DNA of 35,114 bases, from positions 1-35,114 of the forward strand of contig JAIQEZ010000045.1 of NCBI GenBank assembly GCA_020073545.1, read 5' to 3'. The notes below the pieces were generated by a model, which saw nothing but the letters and a program-made list of their open reading frames with translations, searched no databases and had not been told where the DNA came from. The position numbers and the translations under genes were made by a program. This document shows, in pieces, positions 24,842 through 33,681 of the stretch (position 1 is the first letter of the stretch; the number at the start of each line of letters is the position of its first letter). This DNA is from Terriglobia bacterium. GTDB lineage: Bacteria; Acidobacteriota; Terriglobia; UBA7540.

Positions 24842-25243
24842 TTAAAAGCCGGCATGTTTCGGAATAGCCATAAAAGCGATGGAATCTTCGCGAACGATCA
24901 TTTGCTCGCACTCCACGGCGGCGATCTGGCGGATTGACACCTGGAAGGTCTCAGGAACGCAGACTATTTCCTTCTCATCAATTGGAAGCTCATCCAGCAT
25001 GCCCTCCAACGTCACCCTCGTGCCTTCAACTTCCTTTCCAGAGCTGGCAAGATCTTCCCAGGCAGAGAAGTACTCCGCGAAGTAGGCCCAGTAATACGTC
25101 TCGTCGATATCCGGGTCGAGGCTCTTCTGTTCTCGAAGCACCGCGACCCTTCGCAGGGCCAGCCCAGCAAGTTCCGGCGTCAAATCCACGAGGGCGAATT
25201 CACATCCCCCATCGCAATACTCGTCGTTGCTTGAAACCTTCAA
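24842..25243 (-). CDS. Unknown acidic protein
   Basis: A 133-residue acidic protein of no family I recognise. It has a conserved-looking N-terminal region (YCDGGCEFALVDLTPELAGL followed by an Arg/Leu helix) and an aromatic-rich central part (ETYYWAYFAEYFSAWEDL). The longest frame begins at a TTG without a ribosome site, so the true start is uncertain and the gene may be shortened at its 5' end. It lies between the GH31 gene and the RhaT-like gene on the same strand. Confidence 0.5.
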   Translation of the reverse strand: MKVSSNDEYCDGGCEFALVDLTPELAGLALRRVAVLREQKSLDPDIDETYYWAYFAEYFSAWEDLASSGKEVEGTRVTLEGMLDELPIDEKEIVCVPETFQVSIRQIAAVECEQMIVREDSIAFMAIPKHAGF

Positions 25244-25314
25244 GTGTCAATACGGATTTTGCGCGGAAGGCGCGTGGCCGCGAGAAAGCGCGAGAGTTGC
25301 TGACTAGGATATCG

Positions 25315-26331
25315 CTAACGGTTGCCCCAAGCGATGACAGCCGAGGCCACAGTCAGAAAGGCTAAACCCCATCCCAGGTTCCGCAGGGGCCGCGCTCCGA
25401 CCCTACGCCACTCGCCCATGACCAAGCCCGAGAGGTTCGCCGCGAGAATCACAAAAATGGAAAACAGCCCCCAGCCGATGGCCGCGCCGGAAGGGCCAAG
25501 ATAGGTCGTGGCCACCCCGTAGAGCGCAATGGAACCCATCCACATCAGGCCCATCACGACAGCACCCAACCAGTCCCAGCTCCGCGCCCCAAAAGCCCTC
25601 CAGGTTTTGTTGCGACGCAAGAGATACACACAATAAGAGAGATTGACCAGCAGGCCTCCCAAGAGAGCGAGGCCCCATACGGCGTAAGTGGCGTTAGCGC
25701 GACTCGCGCCCAACTCGACGGCGCGCTCCAAGACGGGTTTACCGAAGGCGAGCGCATAGTTCAACATGGGGGTCAACACCCCGGCGATAATCGTTATCGC
25801 CAGGGCGGCGCCATAGCCGGAAAGGCTCACGCTCTTGCCCGCCATGCCCGGCGCGGCCTGACCAGCTTCGCGTTCTCTGCCCGCCTTTGCGCACAGGTAA
25901 ATCCCGTCGCCCATGATCACCATGCCCGCCAGAACCGACAGGCCCCTCACCGAAAGAAAAACTCCCGGATCGAGACTCAGCAGGGGAATCAAGGTTCCCA
26001 GGCTCGCGGAAAATCCGATGACGATGGCAAAGGTCAGGGCCATGCCCACCCGCGCCACGGAAATCCCCAGAAGCACCTGGGCGATGCCCCAGCCGGCGCC
26101 GAACACCAAAGGAGTGAAGACCTCCGCCGCCGACAATTTCCCGTATGTCTCACCCAGACGGGGGATAGTGAGCCAGGCCAGCGCCCAAGGCGAAACCAAC
26201 AACGCGACCAGGGAATACACAGCCCAAGAATTTTCCCAGGGCCACTTCTTTGCTCGCTTGAGAGGAACGGCGAAGTTTCCATTGACGAAGGCGGCCGCCA
26301 CCGCCAAGGATACTCCGACCCAGAGATTCAC
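25315..26331 (-). CDS. rhaT: RhaT-like L-rhamnose/H+ symporter
   Basis: A 338-residue inner-membrane protein with about ten hydrophobic helices. The start, MNLWVGVSLAVAAAFVNGNF followed by AVPLKRAKKWPWENSW, and the later GAGWGIAQVLLGISVARVGMAL are characteristic of the L-rhamnose-proton symporter family (RhaT, drug/metabolite transporter superfamily). The GTG at 26331 is used because GGGAGGT precedes it and the family start is there; the frame is open further upstream. RhaT-type proteins sit beside polysaccharide-degrading enzymes in many soil bacteria, so rhamnose or another deoxy- or uronic-type sugar is a plausible cargo. The neighbouring enzymes could release it (inference). Confidence 0.85.
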   Translation of the reverse strand: MNLWVGVSLAVAAAFVNGNFAVPLKRAKKWPWENSWAVYSLVALLVSPWALAWLTIPRLGETYGKLSAAEVFTPLVFGAGWGIAQVLLGISVARVGMALTFAIVIGFSASLGTLIPLLSLDPGVFLSVRGLSVLAGMVIMGDGIYLCAKAGREREAGQAAPGMAGKSVSLSGYGAALAITIIAGVLTPMLNYALAFGKPVLERAVELGASRANATYAVWGLALLGGLLVNLSYCVYLLRRNKTWRAFGARSWDWLGAVVMGLMWMGSIALYGVATTYLGPSGAAIGWGLFSIFVILAANLSGLVMGEWRRVGARPLRNLGWGLAFLTVASAVIAWGNR

Positions 26332-26484
26332 CCAGCACCTCCCATCATGGCCCCCCTGCCCTTGGGCATCTTCGCGCCAGGACAATGCAGATGACTTTCC
26401 AGCGAGTCAGCCCTCCGATGTTCCTGGAGTCGGCCCCCCCCTCGTTCACGGGCAGGCCCTAGCCTGAATTTCTCACCAGGGACG

Positions 26485-26638
26485 GGGAGGGCGGGGTTTT
26501 AACCCCGCCGTTAAACGACCTTACTATTATTACCGTGTCTCGCGCCCCGCGCAGCCTGTCGGAACGAGCTGCGCGGGGCGCGAGACGAACAAAGAGTTAG
26601 AAGCCGCTTCTTCGGCGGGGTTAAAACCCCGCCCTCCC
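26485..26638. repeat. Nested perfect inverted repeats (REP-like unit)
   Basis: Outer arms of 26 bp (26485-26510 and 26613-26638) are exact complements. Each arm is itself a hairpin of the form GGCGGGGTT-TT-AACCCCGCC. Inside lies a second perfect pair of 19 bp (26537-26555 and 26568-26586), built on GTCTCGCGCCCCGCGCAG. The unit fills the gap between the RhaT-like gene and the large glycosidase-like gene. It looks like a mobile palindromic repeat pair or a tiny MITE, and could also end or protect transcripts. Confidence 0.75.
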
Positions 26639-26779
26639 GACCGCCCGGCGAGAAACAGTAGAGCGTGGTGAGCAATCCGGGCTAGCGGTGCAGGCTGTCG
26701 CAGCGCTGACGTGTCCCCCGCACCTGCATCGCCGTATGTCTTCACCGCACGCGAACTATGCCCCGGAGGTCCTCACCCC

Positions 26780-29700
26780 TTACCTGGAAAAAAGCCATTT
26801 CATTGGGATCTTCCAAGGTTCACTAGCGTGTCCGTTCTTGGCGACTGCCCAAACGTAGCTGAACGGGCAATCGAGAATGATCCTCACACGCTCGCCGAAT
26901 CGCATGGTGAGCGACCATTGATGGGTCTTCGAGTCGTATTGAAGTTCCTGATCCGTCCAGCAATCAGGGCCGACAATACTCGAGAGATATACAGCCTGGA
27001 TCTGATCTGGGGGAAGATTGGTGGTGGCGACGAAGGTAACTTTTTGGCCTTCGCGGACGCTCATGGGGTCCATCCAAGCCGAGAGGATTACGGGAACCGG
27101 GTCGCTGGGTCTTGGTTCCTTGGGCGGGGCTTGGACCGGCCGGTCGTACACAACTCCTGGAGGCGAGCTGCCGGGGCGCGTTGCCAACTCAAGAACCTTG
27201 GGCGCCGGAGGGTAGTCCAAGTAAGGTCCCAAGAACTGATTTGCCGGGAGGCCGCTGATCTTGAGGACGAGCGCATTCACTTGGCCCCACTTCACGGCGT
27301 CGGTGAGGTCGGCGTAGTAGATGATCTTTCGAGGCGGCGCCGCCAGCCCACCCGTGACGTCGTAGCTGCGAACATGCTGCAAGACTCCGTTGAGTTGCAC
27401 CTCGACGGCGCCGATGCGCTGGGCATCTGTGAAAGGGATGACCAGGAGGAGCCGATCCGGACGCGCCCATGGGAAGGTGTCGGGGAATTTGCTCTCTTTC
27501 ACCAAGCCCGGTATCTCCCAGCCGGTGCCCTCCATCCTTCGGATGATGGCATCGATTTCCGCCGCATTGCGGGGAGTGGCGGATTGGAGCAAGGTCCGAA
27601 TGCCGGGTTCGGCGGTGATTTGCGTGGTCAAGGAAACACTCTCGTAAGCACCGTGATAGGGGAACGAGAACGGTAGGTTGTCCGGCGCGCGCCAATCGTC
27701 GAGCCGGCGCGGAAGTTCCCGTCCGGCGAAGTGGACCTCGCCGATCAAGTGCTGGCCCTCGCGGCGGCTCGCGACCGTGCGGCCGTTGACGGACAGCGCC
27801 TTCAATTTGTCGTCGGCGCGCGTCGCAACCACCAGGCGCGTTGTTCCGCCTTGGTCACCCGCGAGACCTGACACATGCAGGGTGTTCCCCCTGTGCTCGG
27901 ACCGGCCGCTCGCCCCAAACAGCACCGGAAGCTGTTCGTCCTGGTAGGGGCTCAGTTCCAGAAGTGCGACCTCGTAGGCCGGCACGACAATCGAAACGGC
28001 GTCACCCGTAGAGTAGATGCCGCGTTTATGGGCTTCGTCGAAATAGTAGGTCTCTTCGTTAGGGTAAAGCTCCTTCAAGGTGAATCGCCCGCGGGCGGAC
28101 AAGCCGATTTCATCATCTAATCGGAACTCCGTGCGAGTGGGACGGGGGTTGGGGTTGCACAAAAAAATGTACCCGTGGTTGTCCTTGATGCGCGCGTGAC
28201 CGTCAATTCCTCCCACGGTGACTTGGTCGCCGAACGAAACGCCGTATTTCACGTACTCGAAATTCTTTCGCGCCCATTCGAGCCACTTTCGGTAAAAGGT
28301 CTGGTAGCCGGCGATGTCATCGGGATTCTCCGGCATAAAGGGGGCAGTCAGGCTCCCGCCTACGGCGAGCGCCGACATGAAGGCGTACTTCCATCCGAGG
28401 TGGTCCCAGAGCTTCTTCAGATCAGGAGGATGAGCGTAAAGCTGATTCATCCGCTGGGCGATGGCGTGGTTCATGACCGTGGGAAGGAAGCGAAAGTTCT
28501 CACTCCACCAGGTCTGCATGCGGACGCCGTTGGCGTTCAGACGGTCGGCGTGCAAGTCGGGGTGAAGACTCCGGACATCCTGGAAGTACTGCTCCCAATA
28601 GAATTCGTGCTGGTCGGTATACTTCTGTCCCCAGAGTCCGTATTCCTTGCGGCCGTAAAAGCCTTGATAGTAGAGACCCGGAAACTCGTCCTTCAAGCGG
28701 CGCATGATTCCCGTGGAGTTCCGCCATCCTTTGTAACCGCCCTTTCCGGGAAGATGGCCGTGTTGGTTCGAGTAGCAGAAGAATCCGTGCCCCGGGCCGG
28801 GGTCCCACGACCACAGTGCCAGTTTGTACTTGGCGATGGTGTTGCGCTGCACCTCATACCACCACTTGGCGTAATCGTCCGATGCCAGGCAGTTCTCCCG
28901 GGCGACGGCGCCCGCGCTATCAACTCTCTTCCAGTCTTGGCGGCTGGGGGCAAAAGGAAGTCCGGCGGCGTTGCCGTGCTCCATCTGGGCCGCCACGCCG
29001 ATATAGAAACCGTATTTGATGCCCCGCTCGGCGGTGCGGGCCAGAATTCGTTCCGCCACGGATCCCGCCGGAGCCAGTTCCCAGTAAGTGGTGGGGTCGT
29101 CCGTGGGAATGCGCGCCTTCACCAGAGGGTTGAAGAGGATCAAGTCACCACCGAGCTCATGGAAAGTTTCGATCATTCGGTAGTAGGCCTGTTCCTCAGC
29201 CGCGGCGCTGGGAATCTGTGGCATCGGATTCCAGAAGCAATAAAGAATGAACAGGAACTTATCGACAGGCGCCTGGAGGTATTCCGCCGCGAACTCTCGC
29301 ATGGCGCGGATTTCGTTCCAATCGAGCGGATGATGCCCGCTCGGATTCCGAAACCTGGGACGGTAGATCCCCTCGTTGGCCAATCGCGTGAGTGGGAGCT
29401 GGTCCCTGACCATCCTTCCACTGGTTTTGTAGACGCCTACGAACTGTGGCTCGGCGTCGTACGTTTCCCCAGGCGTGAGGACCAGGGCAGGCTCGAAGGA
29501 GAACTTCACTTCCCGGCCCTGCCAGGCTGTTTCAAAGAACGGGTTCTCGATCCCGGCGAGCAGTCCTCCCTTTTCCCAGCGGAGAAAGCTCACCGTAGGT
29601 GCATTCCAAAACGTGTCGTACCTGACCGAGGTTTGTGGGGGGTTCTGAAAAGCCGTCCGGCCCAGCTCAATGTTCAGCAGTGTGAGCGGCGACTTGATAT

Positions 29701-30100
29701 TGACGAGTGTCAAGCGTCGGCGGAAGTACTTGTGCTCAGCTTCCAGCGTGTATTCGAGCATCACGTCGAACGGCCCGCCCGTTGAAAAGGTGAAGCGCGC
29801 GTGGTTCGGGCCGAAGATGTGTTCCCGGGGCGCAGCGTCGCGGTTGCTGAACGTCCCGAAATCGGTCACGACCGAGAAGCTGTCTTCGCCGATCGCGTGG
29901 CTCTCCCCCGACAGGCGATTGTCGATCCTCTGCAAACTGCCCCGCTCTGAGATCAGGCAGGCCAGATAGTCGTTCTGAAGTTGGCCGCCCGCGCCGGCAT
30001 GGTCCTGAGAATTCCCCTTCGCGAGCAGAACGCCGGCGGGGAGCGCGGCCACTCCCAAGCCGGTCGTCGTAATGAAGTCACGTCGGCCCAGTTTCTTCAC
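26780..30100 (-). CDS. Tat-exported glycosidase-like protein
   Basis: A 1106-residue protein starting with a Tat signal (KLGRRDFITTTGLGVAALPA). The GTG at 30100 is preferred over an upstream TTG because GGAGG precedes it and the Tat motif follows directly. Residues about 40-250 form a beta-sandwich-like N-terminal domain, and residues about 270-620 look like a TIM barrel, with KLALWSWDPGPGHGFFCYSN and YQGFYGRKEYGLWGQKYTDQ on predicted strand ends, reminiscent of clan GH-D enzymes such as GH36. I cannot assign a family or prove catalytic residues. Beta domains follow, ending in an Ig-like module with VREGQKVTFVATTNLPP. Position upstream of RhaT and GH31 suggests a role in plant or microbial glycan breakdown. 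Confidence 0.75.
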   Translation of the reverse strand: MKKLGRRDFITTTGLGVAALPAGVLLAKGNSQDHAGAGGQLQNDYLACLISERGSLQRIDNRLSGESHAIGEDSFSVVTDFGTFSNRDAAPREHIFGPNHARFTFSTGGPFDVMLEYTLEAEHKYFRRRLTLVNIKSPLTLLNIELGRTAFQNPPQTSVRYDTFWNAPTVSFLRWEKGGLLAGIENPFFETAWQGREVKFSFEPALVLTPGETYDAEPQFVGVYKTSGRMVRDQLPLTRLANEGIYRPRFRNPSGHHPLDWNEIRAMREFAAEYLQAPVDKFLFILYCFWNPMPQIPSAAAEEQAYYRMIETFHELGGDLILFNPLVKARIPTDDPTTYWELAPAGSVAERILARTAERGIKYGFYIGVAAQMEHGNAAGLPFAPSRQDWKRVDSAGAVARENCLASDDYAKWWYEVQRNTIAKYKLALWSWDPGPGHGFFCYSNQHGHLPGKGGYKGWRNSTGIMRRLKDEFPGLYYQGFYGRKEYGLWGQKYTDQHEFYWEQYFQDVRSLHPDLHADRLNANGVRMQTWWSENFRFLPTVMNHAIAQRMNQLYAHPPDLKKLWDHLGWKYAFMSALAVGGSLTAPFMPENPDDIAGYQTFYRKWLEWARKNFEYVKYGVSFGDQVTVGGIDGHARIKDNHGYIFLCNPNPRPTRTEFRLDDEIGLSARGRFTLKELYPNEETYYFDEAHKRGIYSTGDAVSIVVPAYEVALLELSPYQDEQLPVLFGASGRSEHRGNTLHVSGLAGDQGGTTRLVVATRADDKLKALSVNGRTVASRREGQHLIGEVHFAGRELPRRLDDWRAPDNLPFSFPYHGAYESVSLTTQITAEPGIRTLLQSATPRNAAEIDAIIRRMEGTGWEIPGLVKESKFPDTFPWARPDRLLLVIPFTDAQRIGAVEVQLNGVLQHVRSYDVTGGLAAPPRKIIYYADLTDAVKWGQVNALVLKISGLPANQFLGPYLDYPPAPKVLELATRPGSSPPGVVYDRPVQAPPKEPRPSDPVPVILSAWMDPMSVREGQKVTFVATTNLPPDQIQAVYLSSIVGPDCWTDQELQYDSKTHQWSLTMRFGERVRIILDCPFSYVWAVAKNGHASEPWKIPMKWLFSR

Positions 30101-30689
30101 GGCGTTATTTTCCTCCGGGATTCGCGTTTTCAACTCAGATTGCGCCCGGAATCCTACGCCCTTGGACTGGTCGAGGCAAGCTCAAACTCGCGGTCCCCTT
30201 TCGGGGCAACCATCGCCGCCCGTTTTGTCCCTCCTACGACTTCCGTGGTTTATTTTCCGCCCCCGACCTGCCTCGCCGACGATCCCGCCTGATTCTCCCG
30301 TCGAGCCTCAGGCTCAGCCCGGAGCCCTTCGTCTTTCTTGCCTTGTGCTCGACATCGAACACTGCTGCCGGATCCTGGAGATTGCACCGATTGCCCGTGC
30401 CGTCAGAACCGAATGGCGAAGCCGTGCGCAGAATCGTGTGTTCGCTTTTTATTCGCCGTGGTATAATGGAGTTTACAGGCTAGCGAACGTCGTCCGCACG
30501 ATTACGGTTCTGGTAGCGTTCGCGAGACGCGCCAACTACTATTTGAACCCCTTGTACGCGACGACCCGAGATTTGCGAGGGTAGATAGATTCCACTACAA
30601 TTGTTCCGTAATCGAGGCACGCGGGCAAGTTGATACACTGCTTCCGTGAAAATCGAGCTTCCAGCTAAATTGGAGGAGGACTCTTGACC
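30101..30689. other. Intergenic region upstream of the three-gene operon
   Basis: About 590 bp between divergent genes. No protein is supported. A TATAAT box occurs near 30461-30466 and a better -35/-10 pair near 30573-30601 (separate entry). The left part must hold the promoter of the glycosidase-like gene. Confidence 0.5.
30573..30601 (+). promoter_or_regulatory. Sigma-70-type promoter for the three-gene operon
   Basis: TTGCGA and TACAAT are separated by exactly 17 bp, about 90 bp before the first start codon of the operon. Both hexamers differ by one or two bases from the consensus. It gives the operon its own promoter, separate from the neighbouring metabolic genes. Confidence 0.5.
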
Positions 30690-32045
30690 GTGAAGCGACA
30701 AGTGTGGACGAACCCATCTGTCCTGGCGCTGGCGGGTGATTCCGATCCCGTTCAGGCCATCACCGAAAGAGCGCAATCTAAGGCGGTCGGGGCCATCCAG
30801 GACGGGTGGTCAGGGCCGCCTTACGATCCGTTTGCATTGGCTGAGTACCTGAATGTTGCAGTCGTTGCCCGTGAAGATATTCCTGAAGCCAGAACCGTCT
30901 CCTCGCGTGCCGGGTACATCATCGAGTTCAATCCTAACCGTCCGCGCAATCGCGTTAAATACTCCATATGCCATGAACTTGCGCACACACTGTTTCCCGA
31001 TTGTGCTGACAGGGTACGGAGTCGTCTCACGCACCGCGACATGAAGGGTGACGAGTGGCAGTTGGAAACGCTGTGCAACATTGGGGCGGCCGAACTGCTG
31101 ATGCCGATAGGCAGTACTCCTTCCCTCGAGGGTGGACGGCTCACGATTGACGCGATACTTGAAGCTCGCAAGCGGCACGAAGTGTCCGCCGAGGCCGTTT
31201 TGCTCCGAGCAGTGCGCCTCACGGCTGACCAATGCTGCGTGTTCAGTTCGTCCCGGCGCCTCTTATCGGGAGGCCGCGAGCGCTACTTGATCGACTACGC
31301 TATTGGTTCGCGCGCCTGGACCGGAGCCGTCAGCGCCGGTGCGGCTCTACCAGGGGCGACAGTTGCCAGCCAGTGCACCGCAATCGGCTATACAGCTAAG
31401 GGACACGAGGCATGGGACACGGTCGGCACTGTCCGGGTCGAGTGTTTAGGTGTGCCGCCATATCCGAACCACATATACCCGCGCGTTCTGGGGATTATCA
31501 GACCGGAAAAGCAGACTCCCGTTGATATCGCAGAGATCACGTACCTTCGCGGTGATGCGAGCCGACCACGCGGGAGCGGTCCGCGTATCCTCGCCCAGAT
31601 CGTGAATGACAGCGCATTTACCTGGGGCGGCGGCTTTTCTCTTACAGTTCGCGAAAAGTGGCCGGTCGCGCAGAAAGCGTTCCGTGCCTGGGCCGAGCGT
31701 GAACGCCGCAACCTGCGGCTAGGCACTGTTCACGTCGGGGTCGTGGATGAGAACCTTGCGGTGGTGAGCATGATCGCCCAGCATGGGTACGGTCCGTCAC
31801 CGAAGCCTCGCATCCGGTATATGGCTTTGAAGGCATGCCTCGAACGCTTGGGTAGCGTCGCGGCAGAGCGCGGTGCGACGGTACACATGCCCAAGATTGG
31901 CTCCGGCCAAGCCGGCGGTTCGTGGAATATCGTCCGCGAATTCGTAGACGGGGCTGTGTGTGCTCGTGGCGTGAAGGTTTTTGTGTATGAGCTACCCGGC
32001 GGGCCTGGCCCTTCGCACCCGCAGGCGACGCTTGAGTTTTCGTAA
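30690..32045 (+). CDS. ImmA/IrrE-type metallopeptidase fused to DarG-like macro domain
   Basis: A 451-residue two-domain protein. Residues about 35-180 form an ImmA/IrrE (DUF955) zinc peptidase: HELAH at 95-99 and the third ligand Glu at about 135 in AAELLMP. ImmA cleaves phage-type repressors, IrrE a DdrO-type repressor. Residues about 285-435 match the macro domains of DarG/ALC1 type: ITYLRGDAS, ILAQIVNDSAFTWGGGFSLT, VSMIAQHGYG, RIRYMALKACLERL and VHMPKIGSGQAGGSW. Such domains bind ADP-ribose and remove it from nucleic acid or protein. The GTG at 30690 is chosen because GGAGGAGGA lies 9 bp before it; a TTG at 30684 is too close. It is first in a tight operon with a PurA/PurZ-like and a DarT-resembling gene. 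Confidence 0.85.
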   Translation: MKRQVWTNPSVLALAGDSDPVQAITERAQSKAVGAIQDGWSGPPYDPFALAEYLNVAVVAREDIPEARTVSSRAGYIIEFNPNRPRNRVKYSICHELAHTLFPDCADRVRSRLTHRDMKGDEWQLETLCNIGAAELLMPIGSTPSLEGGRLTIDAILEARKRHEVSAEAVLLRAVRLTADQCCVFSSSRRLLSGGRERYLIDYAIGSRAWTGAVSAGAALPGATVASQCTAIGYTAKGHEAWDTVGTVRVECLGVPPYPNHIYPRVLGIIRPEKQTPVDIAEITYLRGDASRPRGSGPRILAQIVNDSAFTWGGGFSLTVREKWPVAQKAFRAWAERERRNLRLGTVHVGVVDENLAVVSMIAQHGYGPSPKPRIRYMALKACLERLGSVAAERGATVHMPKIGSGQAGGSWNIVREFVDGAVCARGVKVFVYELPGGPGPSHPQATLEFS

Positions 32046-32061
32046 TCGGCTGGAGCTTCGT

Positions 32062-33681
32062 GTGGCAAAAAGGATAATCGTTCTTTCGGGTCGAGTTTCA
32101 GCAGGCAAGAGCACGCTGGCGGACGCCCTGGAGGAACAGTTCGATGCGAATGTCCTCAACACGAAAAAAGTGATCACTGACACCGCGAAGGGTAAACTGG
32201 ATGCCGAACGCGGCGCACTTCAGCGCTTCGGAGATGTTCTGGACGACAAAACGGACGGGGAGTGGGTCGCGAATGCGCTTACTCGGCTGGTAGAGTCACT
32301 TCCCGCGGACGCGGTTGTCGTCGTTGATTCCGTGCGGATCACCGAGCAGGTGGACGCAATCCGGCGTGCTTACGGTCCTCGGGTAGTTCATGTTCACTTG
32401 GACGCAGACCTGACTGTTCTGGCGGAACGATATAAACGCAAGCAGCGACAAAGCAAATTCCGAGAGTTCAACTCGTACTCTCAGCTTTCAAACAACAAGA
32501 CAGAGATGCGCGTTGAGCTGCTTGCCAAGACCGCGGACGTGTTAATCAAAACGGACAACTGTACGAAAGCGGACGTGGTTGTCAGGGCCGCTTCGCGGCT
32601 CGGGCTGTACGGCCGCGAGCATCGGCAACTCGTGGACGTACTCGTTGGCGGGGCATACGGAAGTGAGGGCAAGGGCCACATCGCTTCGTACTTAGCTCCA
32701 GAGTACGACATTCTAATTCGTGTGGGCGGCCCAAACGCGGGGCACAAGGTTTTTGAGGATCCTGCGCCCTACGTGCATTACCTTCTACCCTCTGGAACGC
32801 GGCGCTGTAACGCAGCACTGATGATCGCGCCCGGTGCTGTCCTGAGTGTGCCGCAGCTTCTCCAAGAAATCGCCGACTGTCACGTCAGCAAGGACCGCCT
32901 GGCGATTGACCCGCATGCCATGATCATTGAGGAAGAGGACCGGAAGTTCGAGGAATCTACTTTAGTCGGCAGTATTGGATCGACGGGCCAGGGGGTCGGT
33001 GCGGCCACAGCCAGGAAGATTCTGCGCGGGGCAGTGCCCCCCGCAATCCGGCTCGCAAAGAACGCGGCAGAACTGAAGCATTTCGTCCGCGATACTCGCA
33101 GCATCCTCGACAAAGCTTTCCGCGACGGGAAGAAGGTATTTCTCGAGGGCACGCAGGGAGTCGGGCTCAGCCTCCATCACGGATCGTATCCGCACGTCAC
33201 ATCTCGCGACACAACCGTTTCGGGCTGTTTGTCTGAAGCTGGGATTCCACCAAGCCGCGTCCGCAAGGTCGTAATGGTCTGTCGCACCTATCCCATCCGC
33301 GTGAAAAGTCCTTCGAGAAAACGGAGCTCCGGCTTTATGGCGCAGCCACTCACATGGGACGATGTTGCCGCCCGTTCAGGGTACAACGCGCGTGAGCTAG
33401 AACGGGCAGAGCACACCTCCACGACGAATAAGCTCCGCCGTGTCGGCGAATTTGAGTGGGACTTGTTCCGGCGCGCAGTCTCGCTCAACGGGCCGACGGA
33501 CATCGCCCTGTCCTTTGCCGATTACATTAACCGCGGCAACACTGAAGCGAGGCGGTTCGACCAGCTCACCCTCGAGACGATTCGGTTTATCGAGGAACTT
33601 GAACGAGTTGCGTTTGCGCCAGTGTCCCTGATTTCCACTCGATTCAACTACCGTAGCATCATCGATCGTCGCTCCTGGTGA
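32062..33681 (+). CDS. P-loop nucleotide kinase fused to PurZ-like adenylosuccinate synthetase
   Basis: A 539-residue fusion. Residues 1-185 are a nucleotide-kinase-like P-loop domain (GRVSAGKST at 10-18; VVVVDSVR near 86-92 as Walker B region). Residues 190-539 are a complete adenylosuccinate-synthetase homologue: GGAYGSEGKG (196-205), GGPNAGH (222-228), GSTGQGVGAA, FLEGTQGVGLSLHHGSYPHV and RRVGEFEWDLF. In PurA the P-loop reads GDEGKG and its Asp is the catalytic base; here it is Ser (201), as reported for PurZ enzymes that act on dGMP in the 2-aminoadenine pathway. The PurA guanine-binding TKLD is replaced by SFAD, arguing against GTP use. GTG start with GGAG 6 bp upstream, 16 bp after the previous gene; the next gene overlaps by 4 bp. 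Confidence 0.85.
   Translation: MAKRIIVLSGRVSAGKSTLADALEEQFDANVLNTKKVITDTAKGKLDAERGALQRFGDVLDDKTDGEWVANALTRLVESLPADAVVVVDSVRITEQVDAIRRAYGPRVVHVHLDADLTVLAERYKRKQRQSKFREFNSYSQLSNNKTEMRVELLAKTADVLIKTDNCTKADVVVRAASRLGLYGREHRQLVDVLVGGAYGSEGKGHIASYLAPEYDILIRVGGPNAGHKVFEDPAPYVHYLLPSGTRRCNAALMIAPGAVLSVPQLLQEIADCHVSKDRLAIDPHAMIIEEEDRKFEESTLVGSIGSTGQGVGAATARKILRGAVPPAIRLAKNAAELKHFVRDTRSILDKAFRDGKKVFLEGTQGVGLSLHHGSYPHVTSRDTTVSGCLSEAGIPPSRVRKVVMVCRTYPIRVKSPSRKRSSGFMAQPLTWDDVAARSGYNARELERAEHTSTTNKLRRVGEFEWDLFRRAVSLNGPTDIALSFADYINRGNTEARRFDQLTLETIRFIEELERVAFAPVSLISTRFNYRSIIDRRSW

Noticed and set aside
26530-26745. 71-codon minus-strand frame
   Set aside because: It is composed largely of the nested palindromic repeat and has no ribosome site; a repeat-derived artefact.
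28175-29785. Long open frame (536 codons) on the plus strand
   Set aside because: It lies wholly antisense to the glycosidase-like gene, which has a Tat signal and protein-like composition. The antisense product has no recognisable motif; GC-rich codon bias explains the openness.
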